DNA of 64,000 bases, from NCBI GenBank assembly GCA_035048815.1, contig JAUCBN010000013.1, forward strand, positions 1,190,501 through 1,254,500, written 5' to 3'. Numbering within the stretch: the stretch's first letter is position 1; each line of letters starts with the position of its first letter. This DNA comes from Abelmoschus esculentus (lineage: Eukaryota; Streptophyta; Magnoliopsida; Malvales; Malvaceae). Shown piece after piece: positions 10,440 to 20,647 of this stretch. Position numbers and translations under genes: made by a program. The notes beneath the pieces were generated by a model, which had not been told where the DNA came from, made no database searches, and saw nothing but the letters and a program-made list of their open reading frames with translations.

Positions 10440-10730
10440 AAAAGCCTAAAAAAAGTTATATAGTTTTTTTATAAAAGTCGTAAGAAATTCGGTACACACT
10501 TTTTTGGTATATATTGAAATTTTTATAATTTTTGTAAGAAAAATAGTATATACCGAAATTTGTATACTTTTTGTAAGAAAATCGGTTTATAACCGAAATT
10601 TTTACAGTTTTTATAAGAAATTCGGTATATATCATTTTTCTTACAAAAGTTATAAGAATTTCGGTATATACCGAAAAATGTATACCGAATTTCTTACAAC
10701 TTTTGTAAAAAAAAACGGTACAATCTTTTT
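10440..10730. repeat. Degenerate repeat of TATACCGAAATTT / TTTTGTAAGAAA units
   Basis: Alternating direct and inverted copies of GGTATATACCGAAATTT and TTTTTGTAAGAAATTCGGT fill this stretch, giving strong local palindromes. An open frame of 97 codons here (10504-10797) is only the translation of the repeat. Similar but weaker strings occur near 29100-29300, 43480-43570, 54060-54180 and 62980-63130, so this is a dispersed family of unknown type. Confidence 0.55.
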
Positions 10731-10849
10731 TAGGCCTTTTTTAAGGCCGTTTTTTTTTCTAGAATCAACCGAATCGTTGAACCACCTGCATGCCTAGCTA
10801 AAACAATCAGCGCTTATTTCTTCTTTATATAACTCAACCACCACTATTT

Positions 10850-11266
10850 TTTATTAAATAAAAGTATTATATTCTAAAATTGAGATTAAAATTCATATAA
10901 AATTAAAAAAATATAACTATTATTAATTACTAAATCCATTAGAATCGTATAACCCTGCTGTGCTCGTGACTCTTAAAAACGTGTACAAATGTTTATAAAA
11001 AGCAAAGTACGTGCATGAAGTTGGTGTGTTGTATTTCAAAGTCAAGTATAAACAATGAGAAGAGAATAACGCGTTTGCATTATTGTATTGCTCAAGTGAT
11101 GACTGTTGATTCACACAGCAAGTCAATGCCCAAGAGCCAGATAAGGCTCGAAGTCTTCAACTTGCAAGCAGTAGCACTCTATATAAGGGATAGGCTGCAG
11201 GGTCTGTTCAATAGCTCAATTTCCTGTAAAAAATATCAATCCATTGTCCATCAAAGAAGAAAAACG
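10850..11266 (+). promoter_or_regulatory. Proximal promoter and 5' UTR of Prx-B
   Basis: A TATA box TATATAAGG sits at 11180-11188, 87 bp before the ATG. The block from about 10850 to the ATG is nearly identical to that of Prx-C (about 20260-20647) and recognisable in Prx-A. Conserved motifs are AAAACGTGTACAAATG, AGTACGTGC, ACGCGTTTGC and GCAAGCAGTAGCACTC. Tightly shared promoters suggest similar expression of the three genes, which is inference only. Confidence 0.65.
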
Positions 11267-12520
11267 ATGTCGTCGAGGTTTCAAATGATTGCCACACTTT
11301 TTCTGGTAGCAGCAATGGTGCTCGGGGGATCCAAATCCAATGCTCAGCTTAGTGACACTTTTTATGCAAAAACATGTCCAAAGGTGTCCAATATTGTTCG
11401 TACTGTGCTGAAGCAAGCTCAAGGAAATGACATTTGGATCTTTCCAAAGATAGTTCGACTTCAGTTTCATGACTGTTTCGTTAATGTAAGAAACAGTTTT
11501 GCCTACACTTTTGATTTAACTCATTCATACGTATTTGTATTGTCACTGATATCAATATACGTACGCTACGCATGCAGGGTTGTGATGCCTCGCTATTGCT
11601 GAATGGCACGGACAGTGAAAAAACGGCTCAACCGAACCTTTCAACCGATGGATATGCCGATATCGATGATATCAAAACAGCGTTGGAGAAAGCTTGTCCT
11701 GGCGTCGTCTCGTGTGCTGATATTCTGGCCCTTGCTGCTCAACAGTCGGTGACGTTGGTAAGATTTTCCGCTACCAATGATGATTCAAATCTTTTTTTTT
11801 TATTTCTTCTGAATTAGTTGCAGAACAATGTTTAAGAAGATGTTTGGTTTGCAGGGTGGAGGTCCGACATGGCAAGTTCCACTCGGAAGAAGGGATAGTC
11901 GTACCGCACACCGTGAAGGAATCGGAGGCATCCCATCTCAACATGATAGCCTGGCTAATCTTGCAGCCAGATTCAAGAGCGTGGGACTTGATTCCACTGA
12001 TCTTGTTGCTTTGTCCGGTAATTACTTGATGGCTAAGAAATCTTATTACACAAGGAGCAGAAGCATCAGAATTCGTGTTAATATGATGTTGTTTTCCTTC
12101 TCAGGAGTTCACACATTTGGAAGGGCTCAATGCGCTGCTTTCATGGACCGCCTCTACAATTTCAACAACGTATCTGGTTCCGTCGACCCGACCCTCAACG
12201 CAACGTATGCTAAATCACTTCAACAACAATGTCCTAAAGGCGGAGATGTTACCAGTTTGATCGATCTGGATGAACAAACTTCCCTTACTTTTGACAACAA
12301 GTACTTTTTGAACCTTCAGAACCGCCGTGGACTCCTTCAATCGGATCAGGAACTGTTCTCCACAAATGGTGCAGAGACGGTGGCCATTGTGAACAGGTTC
12401 GCCAGCAGCCAAAGTCAGTTCTTTAGTAGCTTTTCTAAGGCCATGATTAAGATGGGAAACATCAACCCCTTGAGTGGTAGCAATGGTGAGGTCAGGCTGG
12501 ATTGCAGAAAGATCAACTAG
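11267..12520 (+). CDS. Class III secretory peroxidase, Prx-B
   Basis: Same enzyme type as Prx-A. The exons are 11267-11485, 11578-11757, 11855-12017 and 12105-12520, giving 325 aa; every exon-intron join has consensus GT-AG and phases agree. The start gives MSSRFQM and a signal peptide ending at SNA before QLS. An upstream in-frame ATG at 11015 lies before the TATA box and is not the start. Distal RLQFHDCFVNGCDASLLL and proximal LVALSGVHTFGRAQC motifs are intact. It differs from Prx-C at 7 residues: two in exon 1, two in exon 2, two in exon 3 and one in exon 4. One exon 2 change puts Asp in the GYADIDD string, where Prx-A and Prx-C have Val and the family normally has a hydrophobic residue. 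This may weaken the fold or be tolerated. Extracellular or vacuolar location is inferred from the signal peptide. Confidence 0.93.
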
Positions 12521-13080
12521 AATCTACATTTCTTTAACTTCAAAATTTGGGTGTGTTTCTGTTCTTTATTACGGTGATGTGTGTTTCCTCCTGATTCATG
12601 TTCTGTCTTTGACTGGTTATTGGAGCAAAATGTATCAACGGAACATAGTACAATAACGTTTTGGAATAATAATAGCAATATTTCAGTTCACTATTTGTTC
12701 TTAATGAATAATACTGGTGTTGGTCCTTTCAAATTTGGGATTTAATTCGTATATATTCTTTCAAAAATTATAACATAGTCCTAGTTCCCCTACATCATTC
12801 ATGACTGTATTCAATGAGATTTATTCATTTAATGATTTATAAAAAAAAAAAATTAAAGATTTACCTTTTAAAAAATAAGATAAATATTAACCGAGAACTT
12901 TTAACCATCTGTAATATTAATTTATTTTTTCAAAATAAAAAATGCAAATATTGGTATATGATGTTAGGAGGAAGATAAATGTCCCTGCAGCCAGACCGCA
13001 TGAATTGTACTCTAATGCAGCGTTGAGAGGTAAGATTTGTATAGTAATAAAGGTACCGTTGACGCCATATATGAACTGAG
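12521..13080 (+). other. 3' flank of Prx-B within the duplication
   Basis: This contains the expected 3' UTR. It matches the reverse complement of about 2110-2625 after Prx-A and, in two pieces, 21906-22165 after Prx-C. In the Prx-C copy about 290 bp (roughly 12720-13020 here) are missing. The end near GTTGACGCCATATAT is shared by Prx-B (about 13060) and Prx-C (about 22150) and marks the limit of visible similarity. Confidence 0.6.
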
Positions 13081-13103
13081 AAAGTAATCATTAAGTGGAG
13101 ATT

Positions 13104-15035
13104 TGTAACACCTTCGGTTTTGGATATAATATTTAGGTCTTATGTCCAATTGCAAAGTCAAAATTTTCAAATCATTTTCGATTCAAAATACAGTTTATTG
13201 TTTTAATCTAACTTAATATAAATAGATAAAAACGTATTTATAAGTTCAAAAGTAATTAGGAGTTTCATTTCAAACATCAAAATATTCGACCAATTACAAT
13301 TTAGTTAAAACAATTACAACAATTCAATAAGTCTTATTAATGCATATCTCATTTATCTAAGTGGTGTACTGCTCCACGATCAATGTTGAAACCTATCATG
13401 GGTAGTGTGCCTCGAACATAAACTTTACCAAAAGATCTACATACAAAAACAAAGATTCTAAATACTGAACTGATGAAAGTTCAATAGATACACCTTCACT
13501 CCATCATGATTTATTCAAATCATAATTAAATGTATGCAACAAGATGTACTCCTCCACGATTGATACTGAAACCTATCACAGGTAGTGTTCCTCGAACCGA
13601 AACTTCACCAAAAAATCTACATAAAAAAATCTGAACACTGAGATAATAAAAGTTCAGTGAATATACCTTCACTCAACCATTATTTATGCAAATCATAATT
13701 AAATATATGCAACAAGATGTTATGCAAGAGAAATAATTAGCGCTACTATAATCGTTTAAGCGTAAAATATTAACATATCATTATCATGTTAATATCATAA
13801 GTATTCATGAGTTATATATATACATATATATTAGATGTGTGATCCAAAATCACTTAACATAGTAACCCACACACCCGAGGACGATCTAATCATCACTAAA
13901 CCTCGAAACCTACTCCCTGTCATACCTTGGACGCATGAAGTCCGGGGCCACTAAGTATTAGATCTAATATCTCCTTACGCAAGTGGTTCGGAATTACATA
14001 GTATCGAAAGTCACACCTTGGGTATTCGAATCCCGTACAATCATTCTCATAACATATAATAATAATCCCAAATAACTAGTACAAGCTTACAGAACATCAC
14101 ACGTTGTTGCAAGACACTTAATCCTTAAATTCATATTTGAATCATACATGATATCAAAGTTTTTATTTTTCAGTTTTACAATTCATTTCAGACCTAAAAA
14201 GATCCACTAGGACTACTAACTCGAATTATTGATCCTCTGAACTCAAAGACCAAAATTTTGACTAAATGATCTACGCGTACCGGTACGCCTATGGGTATCA
14301 ATATGCCTCTAATAGTATCAATATGTGGGGTATCAACAAGTCTTAACTATAAATTCGTGATTTGTCATTATCATCTTTAACCTACTAACGAACTTCTAAT
14401 ACACACAAGTATGCTTCAAACATTATTTTTATGAGCTCTATGAAACATAAGAGGTTACAAGTGTATTTACCTTAATTTAACAACAAATCAAACCCCTAAT
14501 TCATTCTTCAAGTTGTTCTTCTTCTTCACTTGTTCCTTTGATGATTTTTTCAATTCTCTTTCAACAAAAAAATGTTTGTAAAAAATACTACAACATTGAC
14601 GAGCGAAAAAGAATTAAAACAAATCAAAACATTAGGATTTTAGTTTTTTAAAACAAATTCGTTCTTTTTCTAAATAAAAATCTCTTCAACTTGGTAAATC
14701 TTTCTTTTTTCACCAAAACAAGATTTTCGCTTTAACACTTAAAGCTTTCATCTTTAACTTGAAATTTTAAGGGAGATAAAAAAAAGAAAAGAAGATGAGA
14801 TAAGAAGCGATGAACTCATCATGTAGGAAAGGATTTTTATAGAAAAATTAAAGCTCCTCTTCTTTTTGTCATCTCCTCAAGAAAAATATTATTGTATCCT
14901 CTAATACTCTCTTAGTTCAGGTTCAACAATTCAAAGTAAGCTCAATAGAGTTTTTTGGCCCAATAATCGGCCCAAATACTAGGTCCAAACTTCGATTTAA
15001 ATCCGATTCTCAGACTCTCAAAGTCGATCGTTATA
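13104..15035. mobile_element. Possible solo LTR or LTR fragment
   Basis: It starts TGTAACACC, a common start for plant Ty3/gypsy LTRs. It has a base composition and structured A/C-rich look unlike the AT-rich surroundings, and it may end near GATCGTTATA (15026-15035). It lies between the Prx-B 3' flank and unrelated sequence, so it is an insertion or a junction. No coding capacity and no convincing target duplication were found, so this is a weak call. Confidence 0.35.
13366..13720. repeat. Two tandem copies of a roughly 180-bp unit
   Basis: Units at 13366-13545 and 13546-13720 align across their whole length. Both begin GTACT-CTCCACGAT and contain GAAACCTATCA-GGTAGTGT-CCTCGAAC, AAAAATCTACATA, AAAGTTCA and CAAATCATAATTAAAT, and end in ATGCAACAAGATGT. 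They lie inside the possible LTR. The function is unknown. Confidence 0.7.
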
Positions 15036-15715
15036 TTTGATTTTTTTTAATTTTTTAAAATTACTTCAAAAATCTAAACTTTTTTTAAAAAAATCTTTAA
15101 AAAAATTCGATCAAAATCTCAAACCATATCTTCTTTACCGTCTGGCATTCTCCACACGTCGATAATTCATCGTTCACTGTGTAAACATCATGTGCCTCAT
15201 CGTTTAACATTTCCCACCATATAGCCCTCGGTCCAAATCAAATCTACCTTTTCTCATCATTGTTTTATTCATCGACAATGCAACTGATGATTCATTAATT
15301 CATAAATTTTGGATAGTAAGATAATGATATTTTTAAGCGTGGATGTCTAGTGAGGACAAATATAACAGAAAATGGTTAAATCGATGGTTGAAAGAGATAA
15401 ATTTAGGAATTTAAGGTTTGAATTTTTAATAAAATTATATATTTAAAAAAAATAAAAAATTAAAGTAATTAACAGAAATTGATCATATATCATCTTCCGA
15501 TTGAATAACAAAAATATTTAACAATTCTAACATAAAAAAACTGATTTAAATAAAATAATAAAATATTAAGACCAAATTTAACTCGAAAAAACATTAGGCA
15601 TAAAATAAAAAATATAAGTCATGCATATTTCTAATGGATAAGCCTTAACAATACGGTCAATGAAATATGAATAATTTCTAAGCTACATAACAGCAAATAA
15701 ATTAACTATATTACG

Positions 15716-15973
15716 AGAAATTATATCATGGGTAAGTCTTATCACGTCATTCATGGGACTAACCATTAAAATTCATTGTTATCATTATTTTTATGTCATA
15801 TTTTTTAAAGTGAATCTTCATTCAAAATATTATTTTTAAAATAAATTAATAATAAATATGAATGAAGATTCACTTTAAAAAAATATATGACATAAAAAAA
15901 TAATAATATAAATAATTTTTAATAGTTAATCCACGAATAACGTGATAAAATTTATGTATGATACAATTTCTTT
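15716..15973. mobile_element. MITE of the GTGAAGATTCAC family (copy 2)
   Basis: The left end is GAGAAATTATATCATGGGTA, and the right end in reverse complement is AAAGAAATTGTATCATACAT. The inverted arms continue inward about 55 bp (TTATCACGTCATTCATGGGA against TTATCACGTTATTCGTGGAT). The middle has inverted AAAGTGAATCTTCATT and AATGAAGATTCACTTT. No coding capacity. Confidence 0.65.
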
Positions 15974-16511
15974 TATTTTACGCATTGTATGCTCTAAGGC
16001 AAGCATCATTCAAGTCCAATCAAGGTTGGATTTGACCTTCTTAAAAAATTAATAAGAAAATAACGTGAAATTTAATTGCATAATTTTTTGTTCAAATGCT
16101 TGCTATTCAACCATTTGAATAGGGGATATAACAATTTCTTTTTAATGATTATTAATAATAATTTTTTTATTAATTTTTTAAGAGTTAAATTCTTATGAAT
16201 CATCAAAATATTCACTTTGAACGGAGGATATAATAGTTTGAGTTTATCAATCTAAGTAGAAACATATACTTTGATAATATTGAATATTTTTATGAGATAA
16301 AATCATTTCATCTCAGTCAAAAACATTAATATTTTTTCAAGAAAAAATACAAATTGTGCTTCTATGTTGTTCTTGTATTGGTTTTTCATTTTTTTATAAA
16401 AAAAATTCGAATCTGAAATAAATCTACCTGCAACAAGTTATCAATCGAGAATTAAACCTAATCATGTCAGCTAGTAATAGTCTCGGCGCTCTCCCATCAA
16501 AAAAATACTTA

Positions 16512-17895
16512 GGGTGTGTTTGGTTTACGAAAAAGATGATTACCTTTGGGAATAAGATTACTGAAATATATCATTACCTGGTATATTACTGAGAAAGTTA
16601 TATTACTTTGTTTGGTTTGTTTGGCAGAAATATAAGTTGACAGTGTTTGGTTGAGGGAATATAAGATTACTTAAAAGTAATCTTTACCAAACTGTCCCTA
16701 TGATATATTTTATTTCTATCCAGTTAAACTTTTATCGGTAAATAGAAAATATTAAAATAAAAATTCATAAAAAATTTTTTATTTAACAAAATTTTAATAT
16801 AAATTAATATTAAGAATTTATATTTTTAAATATTTTTTACAAATATTTTTTAAAAAATAAAATTATTTTAGATTTTAACATAATTTCAACAGGGTTTACC
16901 TGTATAGGTATTAGATAATATGGCTTGTAATTATAATTTTTTTAACCCTTTATACCTACGTAGGTATTCAGGCTTTAGAGTAAACTTATTTAAACCAATA
17001 TATTTATATAGGTAAAATGTCTTGAAAGTGTACAAATTGATTGGTTTTAAGATTATTTCTATCGATAATGATATATAGGTAATATTCACAGAAAAGATTA
17101 TCTTTGGGGAAATTATAACTTATTTACAATGTTAAAATTATTAAATTATGGTTATTTTTTAAATTTAAAATATTAATAAAATAATTTATTTATAATGTTA
17201 TAAATATATTAAGATTATTAGATTTTATATTTTTAAATATAAAAATATTTTTTAATATTAAATTAAATTTAGATAAATTTTTAATATTAAAAATAAAATA
17301 TCTGTATTCAGAAAATTATTTATATTACATTATTTAAATTTTATATAAAAATTAATTTATTATTAATTCATCTAATATACATTTCTCTCCTTAATATTGC
17401 AACGAGGCATTTTTGTAGCGCTAAATGACAGAAATTCTAAGGGAAGTTTTGTCCTAAATGACAGAAATTCTACAATACCAAAGAAATAGGAAAGAATGAG
17501 AACAAATCTTAAAAAATAGCGCTAATGTAGGTAATTTTTTAGAGTAAAAATCTTCTGCCTCTTTCTCATGCCCCCATCTGTGCCTCCTTTGTTATTTTAC
17601 TAAAAAATTAAATTTTAAACCCTGATCCATATTTTTTATATCCTAAACCTTAACCCTAAAAAAATATACCCTACCCATAATTCACTAAATCCTAACCTAA
17701 ACCCCTAACCTAAAACCCGAAACCCTCTAATTTGAAGTGAGAGCATAAATGGGGGCATAGGAAAGGTGTAGATGATTTGGACTCAATTTTTTATTACCGG
17801 GTAAAAGAAATTCCCACCAACCAAACATAGGTATCTAATTCTAGAAAAAGGTATTCAAACCGGTAATACTCATTTCCTCCATCCAAATACACCCC
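16512..17895. mobile_element. TIR element of about 1.4 kb starting GGGTGTGTTTGG
   Basis: The left end GGGTGTGTTTGGTTTACG and right end in reverse complement GGGGTGTATTTGGATGGAGG are imperfect inverted repeats. Both are followed by GATTACC or TATTACC. The interior is AT-rich and non-coding and holds a second element at about 17536-17806. Flanks TTA and TAG would fit a decayed 3-bp PIF/Harbinger duplication, but hAT cannot be excluded. Confidence 0.55.
17536..17806 (-). mobile_element. MITE-like element with telomere-like core (copy 3), nested
   Basis: Inverted ends of about 60 bp flank a core of CCCTAAA-type units (17625-17725). The left arm has GAGTAAAAATCTTCTGCCTC and ATGCCCCCATCTGTGC. The right arm in reverse complement has GAGTCCAAATCATCTACACC and ATGCCCCCATTTATGC. 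This is the clearest example of the telomere-core family in the window. Confidence 0.6.
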
Positions 17896-18239
17896 TAGAG
17901 TTTATAAATATTTATAGAAATAGAGAGAACAAAATAAGAGACGACAAAAGAAAATTTTCTCTCTTCCACCTTTCTTCTTTTTTTCCTTTTCATACTAAGG
18001 CTATCATACTGACCAAAATTCTCTTGGTAAATTTACAAATAAGGGTGAGTATTCGATTAAGTGAATCGAATCGAATTAAAAAATTTAAATTATCTGAATT
18101 TACGAGTCATATTTTACTTTTTATAAACTTGCAAGGTAAGTCACTTGAAAGCTTTTAATTAATTTAGTCCTCATTTTTATCTTTCTTATTTGGTGCTTGT
18201 TAATATACGCATAGAAAAAAAAGGTAAACTGTAATAAAG

Positions 18240-18405
18240 GTTACTTAACTATAGGTATAATTATATTTGGGTCATCTAATTATTGAAAGTTATACTTGGA
18301 TCACTCATTTATGGGTAAAATTATATTTAGGTCACTCAATTATTTAAGGTTATATTTGGGCCACTCAATTATAAGTAGGGTTACATTTTGGTTACCCTTC
18401 ATATT
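18240..18405. repeat. Short tandem repeat, four units of about 33-40 bp
   Basis: Four imperfect units carry TTATATTTGGGTCACTCAAT-type strings followed by TAT and a variable linker. An open frame of 89 codons at 18296-18565 is only read-through of this repeat. No function is suggested. Confidence 0.6.
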
Positions 18406-18557
18406 TAAAAAATTATATCAATTTGATCGTTTTTACTTCAAAATCACTTGTATATCATTGTTAACATTAGAACACTTTCATTTGAAATCATTAATTAAAA
18501 TAATAAACAAATTGATAAAAAAAATTTCGAATATGAAGAGTGACCCAAATAACATAT

Positions 18558-18727
18558 TTTTTTAATAAGTTATAGTAATTACTGTAATATTTGTTCTAGA
18601 ATATAATCTATCTATATACCATTTGACATTGATCGCTCAAATACTCTGCTGAGATCGTTGGTGCTCGAACCCGTGACCTTAAAGAATAACAATCGTTTCT
18701 TTAACCACTTAGGTTATAGAGCTCATG
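18558..18727 (-). mobile_element. tRNA-derived SINE (copy 2) with 13-bp target duplication
   Basis: On the minus strand it has an A-box-like CTAAGTGGTTAA (18712-18701), a B-box GGGTTCGAGCAC (18672-18661) spaced about 40 bp as in a tRNA gene, a body with GAGCGATCAATGTCAAATGG, and an A-rich tail at 18563-18558. Perfect 13-bp direct repeats CCAAATAACATAT flank it at 18545-18557 and 18728-18740. These are the hallmarks of target-primed insertion. It lies about 1.9 kb upstream of Prx-C. Confidence 0.82.
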
Positions 18728-18879
18728 CCAAATAACATATTATTTTAATATCTGTAACCAGGACAGAGAGATGTATTTTATAAGAGATATCTGGTCCTTC
18801 TAAGTTTTTAGTAGAATCTAATTATTATAATATGTAGGGATAGTATTTTATAAATAAATGATAAAAAATGGTTATTCCT

Positions 18880-19120
18880 GTTTTTCAGCTAACTAGAATA
18901 TACATATATATCTCCAATTCTCCATGGCGGTGTTCAAAATAACAGATAATAATACTACTAATAATTTATTTAATTTTTGTTTGACCGAAAAGGAATATTT
19001 CTCCTGGTTCACATATAGCACCTGCATGATGACCAGATATAGTGCTTAGAAACCTATAAATTCCACGTCAGCAGTAAATAGATGTCAAATTATTAATCAA
19101 TTTATATAGCCACAAATAAG
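18880..19120 (+). promoter_or_regulatory. Conserved distal block upstream of Prx-C
   Basis: Collinear with the reverse complement of 7400-7060, it shares GGAATATTTCTC, TTCACATATAGCACCTGCAT, ATAGTGCTT and AAATTCCACGTCAGCA. CCACGTCAGCA is at 19063-19073, about 1.6 kb upstream of the Prx-C ATG. After subtracting the 1.7-kb MITE stack from the Prx-A arm, its distance to the gene is about the same in Prx-A and Prx-C. Confidence 0.45.
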
Positions 19121-19136
19121 CTAACCATATATGTTA

Positions 19137-19327
19137 TATCATAAATTCTATTTATTATGTTATTTATAAATTATATAATCAGATCTATTAATTTTGAATA
19201 ATTATTTAATAATTATTTATTCATTAATTATATATAAAAATTAACGATTTATTTTAAAATAATTAAATTTAAATAATTAAAATCGTAAATAATATAATAA
19301 AAAGAATTCATGATATAATTTTTCGAT
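19137..19327. mobile_element. Short TIR element related to the GTGAAGATTCAC MITE family
   Basis: The ends TTATATCATAAATTCTATTT and, in reverse complement, AAATTATATCATGAATTCTT are inverted repeats resembling those at 15716-15973. The element is absent at the equivalent place in the Prx-A arm, where flanking sequence is continuous near 7100. It is therefore an insertion specific to the Prx-C copy or lost from Prx-A. Confidence 0.5.
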
Positions 19328-19361
19328 GCAGAGAAACGTGTAAATTCATGAAATTATGTCA

Positions 19362-19370
19362 TTTTTAACG
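19362..19370. other. Empty target site of the MITE stack
   Basis: TTTTTAACG with upstream GAGAAACG-AAATTCATGAAA and downstream GTTTATTTTACATTATC matches, in reverse complement, the two outer flanks of the stack at 5332-7054. Only one copy of the target word is present here. Prx-C therefore preserves the state before the insertions in the Prx-A arm. Confidence 0.7.
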
Positions 19371-20259
19371 GTTTATTTTACATTATCTATTTATAGAATT
19401 ATAAGATTGATCTAAGTAATAGATAATTTAATTTATTTAAATAATTCTTAAATTTAAAATCTTATATATATAAAAAAAATCTTGTTGAAAAATTCATAAA
19501 ATCAAATATACAACACGTGAGAGTTTAAATTACTCATGATGAAACCTGAAAATAAAAAAATATATATTTATATTATTTGAATTTTTACATATAAATTAAA
19601 AATATTAAATGTTTAATAATATATTAATCGAGATAAACCCAATTAAAACTTAATTGATGTTTTATATATTCAAAGTTTGTTTGTATATAAATTTAAAGCT
19701 CGTGAGGTTGTCTTAGCAAGGTGTGGTGCTGTTTTGTATGGGAATTGACAATGACAGTGCAGTGCAGTGCAGTGCTCTCGTTCTGTACCAACCAAACTAG
19801 TTTCTTTTTTCAACTACAATATATTAATTAAACATGTTTAAAATAAGTATAAATTGTTTGTTTTTTATTGTGTTTTATTTGATACTTCATTTTAAAAAAA
19901 TTTTATCTTAAAAAATTTAAGTTTAATTATTTTGTTTATAAGAGATATATATTATTAAAGAGTATATATATATACATATATTATTTTATAATTACTTTTA
20001 TACTAAAATTTAATAAAATTTAAATTTTATATTTTTTGTCAAAAAGATAAAATTAATAAACTTAAAAATTAATTTAATTAATTTAATAATATAATTGTAA
20101 TTATTCAGGATGAGGACAAGTTCTCCTTAATTAATTTCAAACCCATCCAAAACTTAAATTTTTTAATTCTATTAGATCAGATCAAGTCGAAATAAATTAA
20201 ATATAGTTTTTCTGTAATCATTTGTATTAAATTGAGAAATATTATATTTTTATACTAAC

Positions 20260-20647
20260 TTTCAAACTCATACGATATAAAATAATATAACTATTATTAA
20301 TTACTGAATCCATTAGAATTGTATAACCCTGCTGTGCTCGTGACTCTTAAAAACGTGTACAAATGTTTATAAAAAAATGAAGTACGTGCTCGGTGCAGAA
20401 CTTGGTGTGCTGTATTCCAAACTCAAGTATAAACAATGAGAAGAGAATAACGCGTTTGCGTGATTCTATTCAGAAAGTGGAGACTGATGATTTACACACC
20501 AAGTCAACACCCAAGAGCCAGAACAGGCTCAAAGTCTTCAACTTGCAAGCAGTAGCACTCTATATAAGGGAGATGCTGCAGGATCTGTTCAATAGCTCAA
20601 TTTCCTGTAAAAAATATCAATCCATTGTCCATCAAAGAAGAAAAACG
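20260..20647 (+). promoter_or_regulatory. Proximal promoter and 5' UTR of Prx-C
   Basis: The TATA box TATATAAGG is at 20561-20569, 87 bp before the ATG, the same spacing as Prx-B. AAAACGTGTACAAATG, AGTACGTGC and ACGCGTTTGC are kept. Similarity to Prx-B is nearly complete through the 5' UTR. Confidence 0.65.

Noticed and set aside
11015..11266. N-terminal extension of Prx-B (and of Prx-C from 20393) giving a longer protein
   Set aside because: The extra frame crosses the TATA box and 5' UTR, would bury the signal peptide, and is not shared with Prx-A.
13366..13720. CRISPR array or satellite
   Set aside because: There are only two long tandem copies of about 180 bp in a plant nuclear context, with no short repeats and spacers.
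18661..18712. A functional tRNA gene suggested by A- and B-box motifs
   Set aside because: No full cloverleaf or acceptor stem is present. The motif repeats in two other copies with A-tails, and the copy has flanking target duplications, so it is a SINE head.
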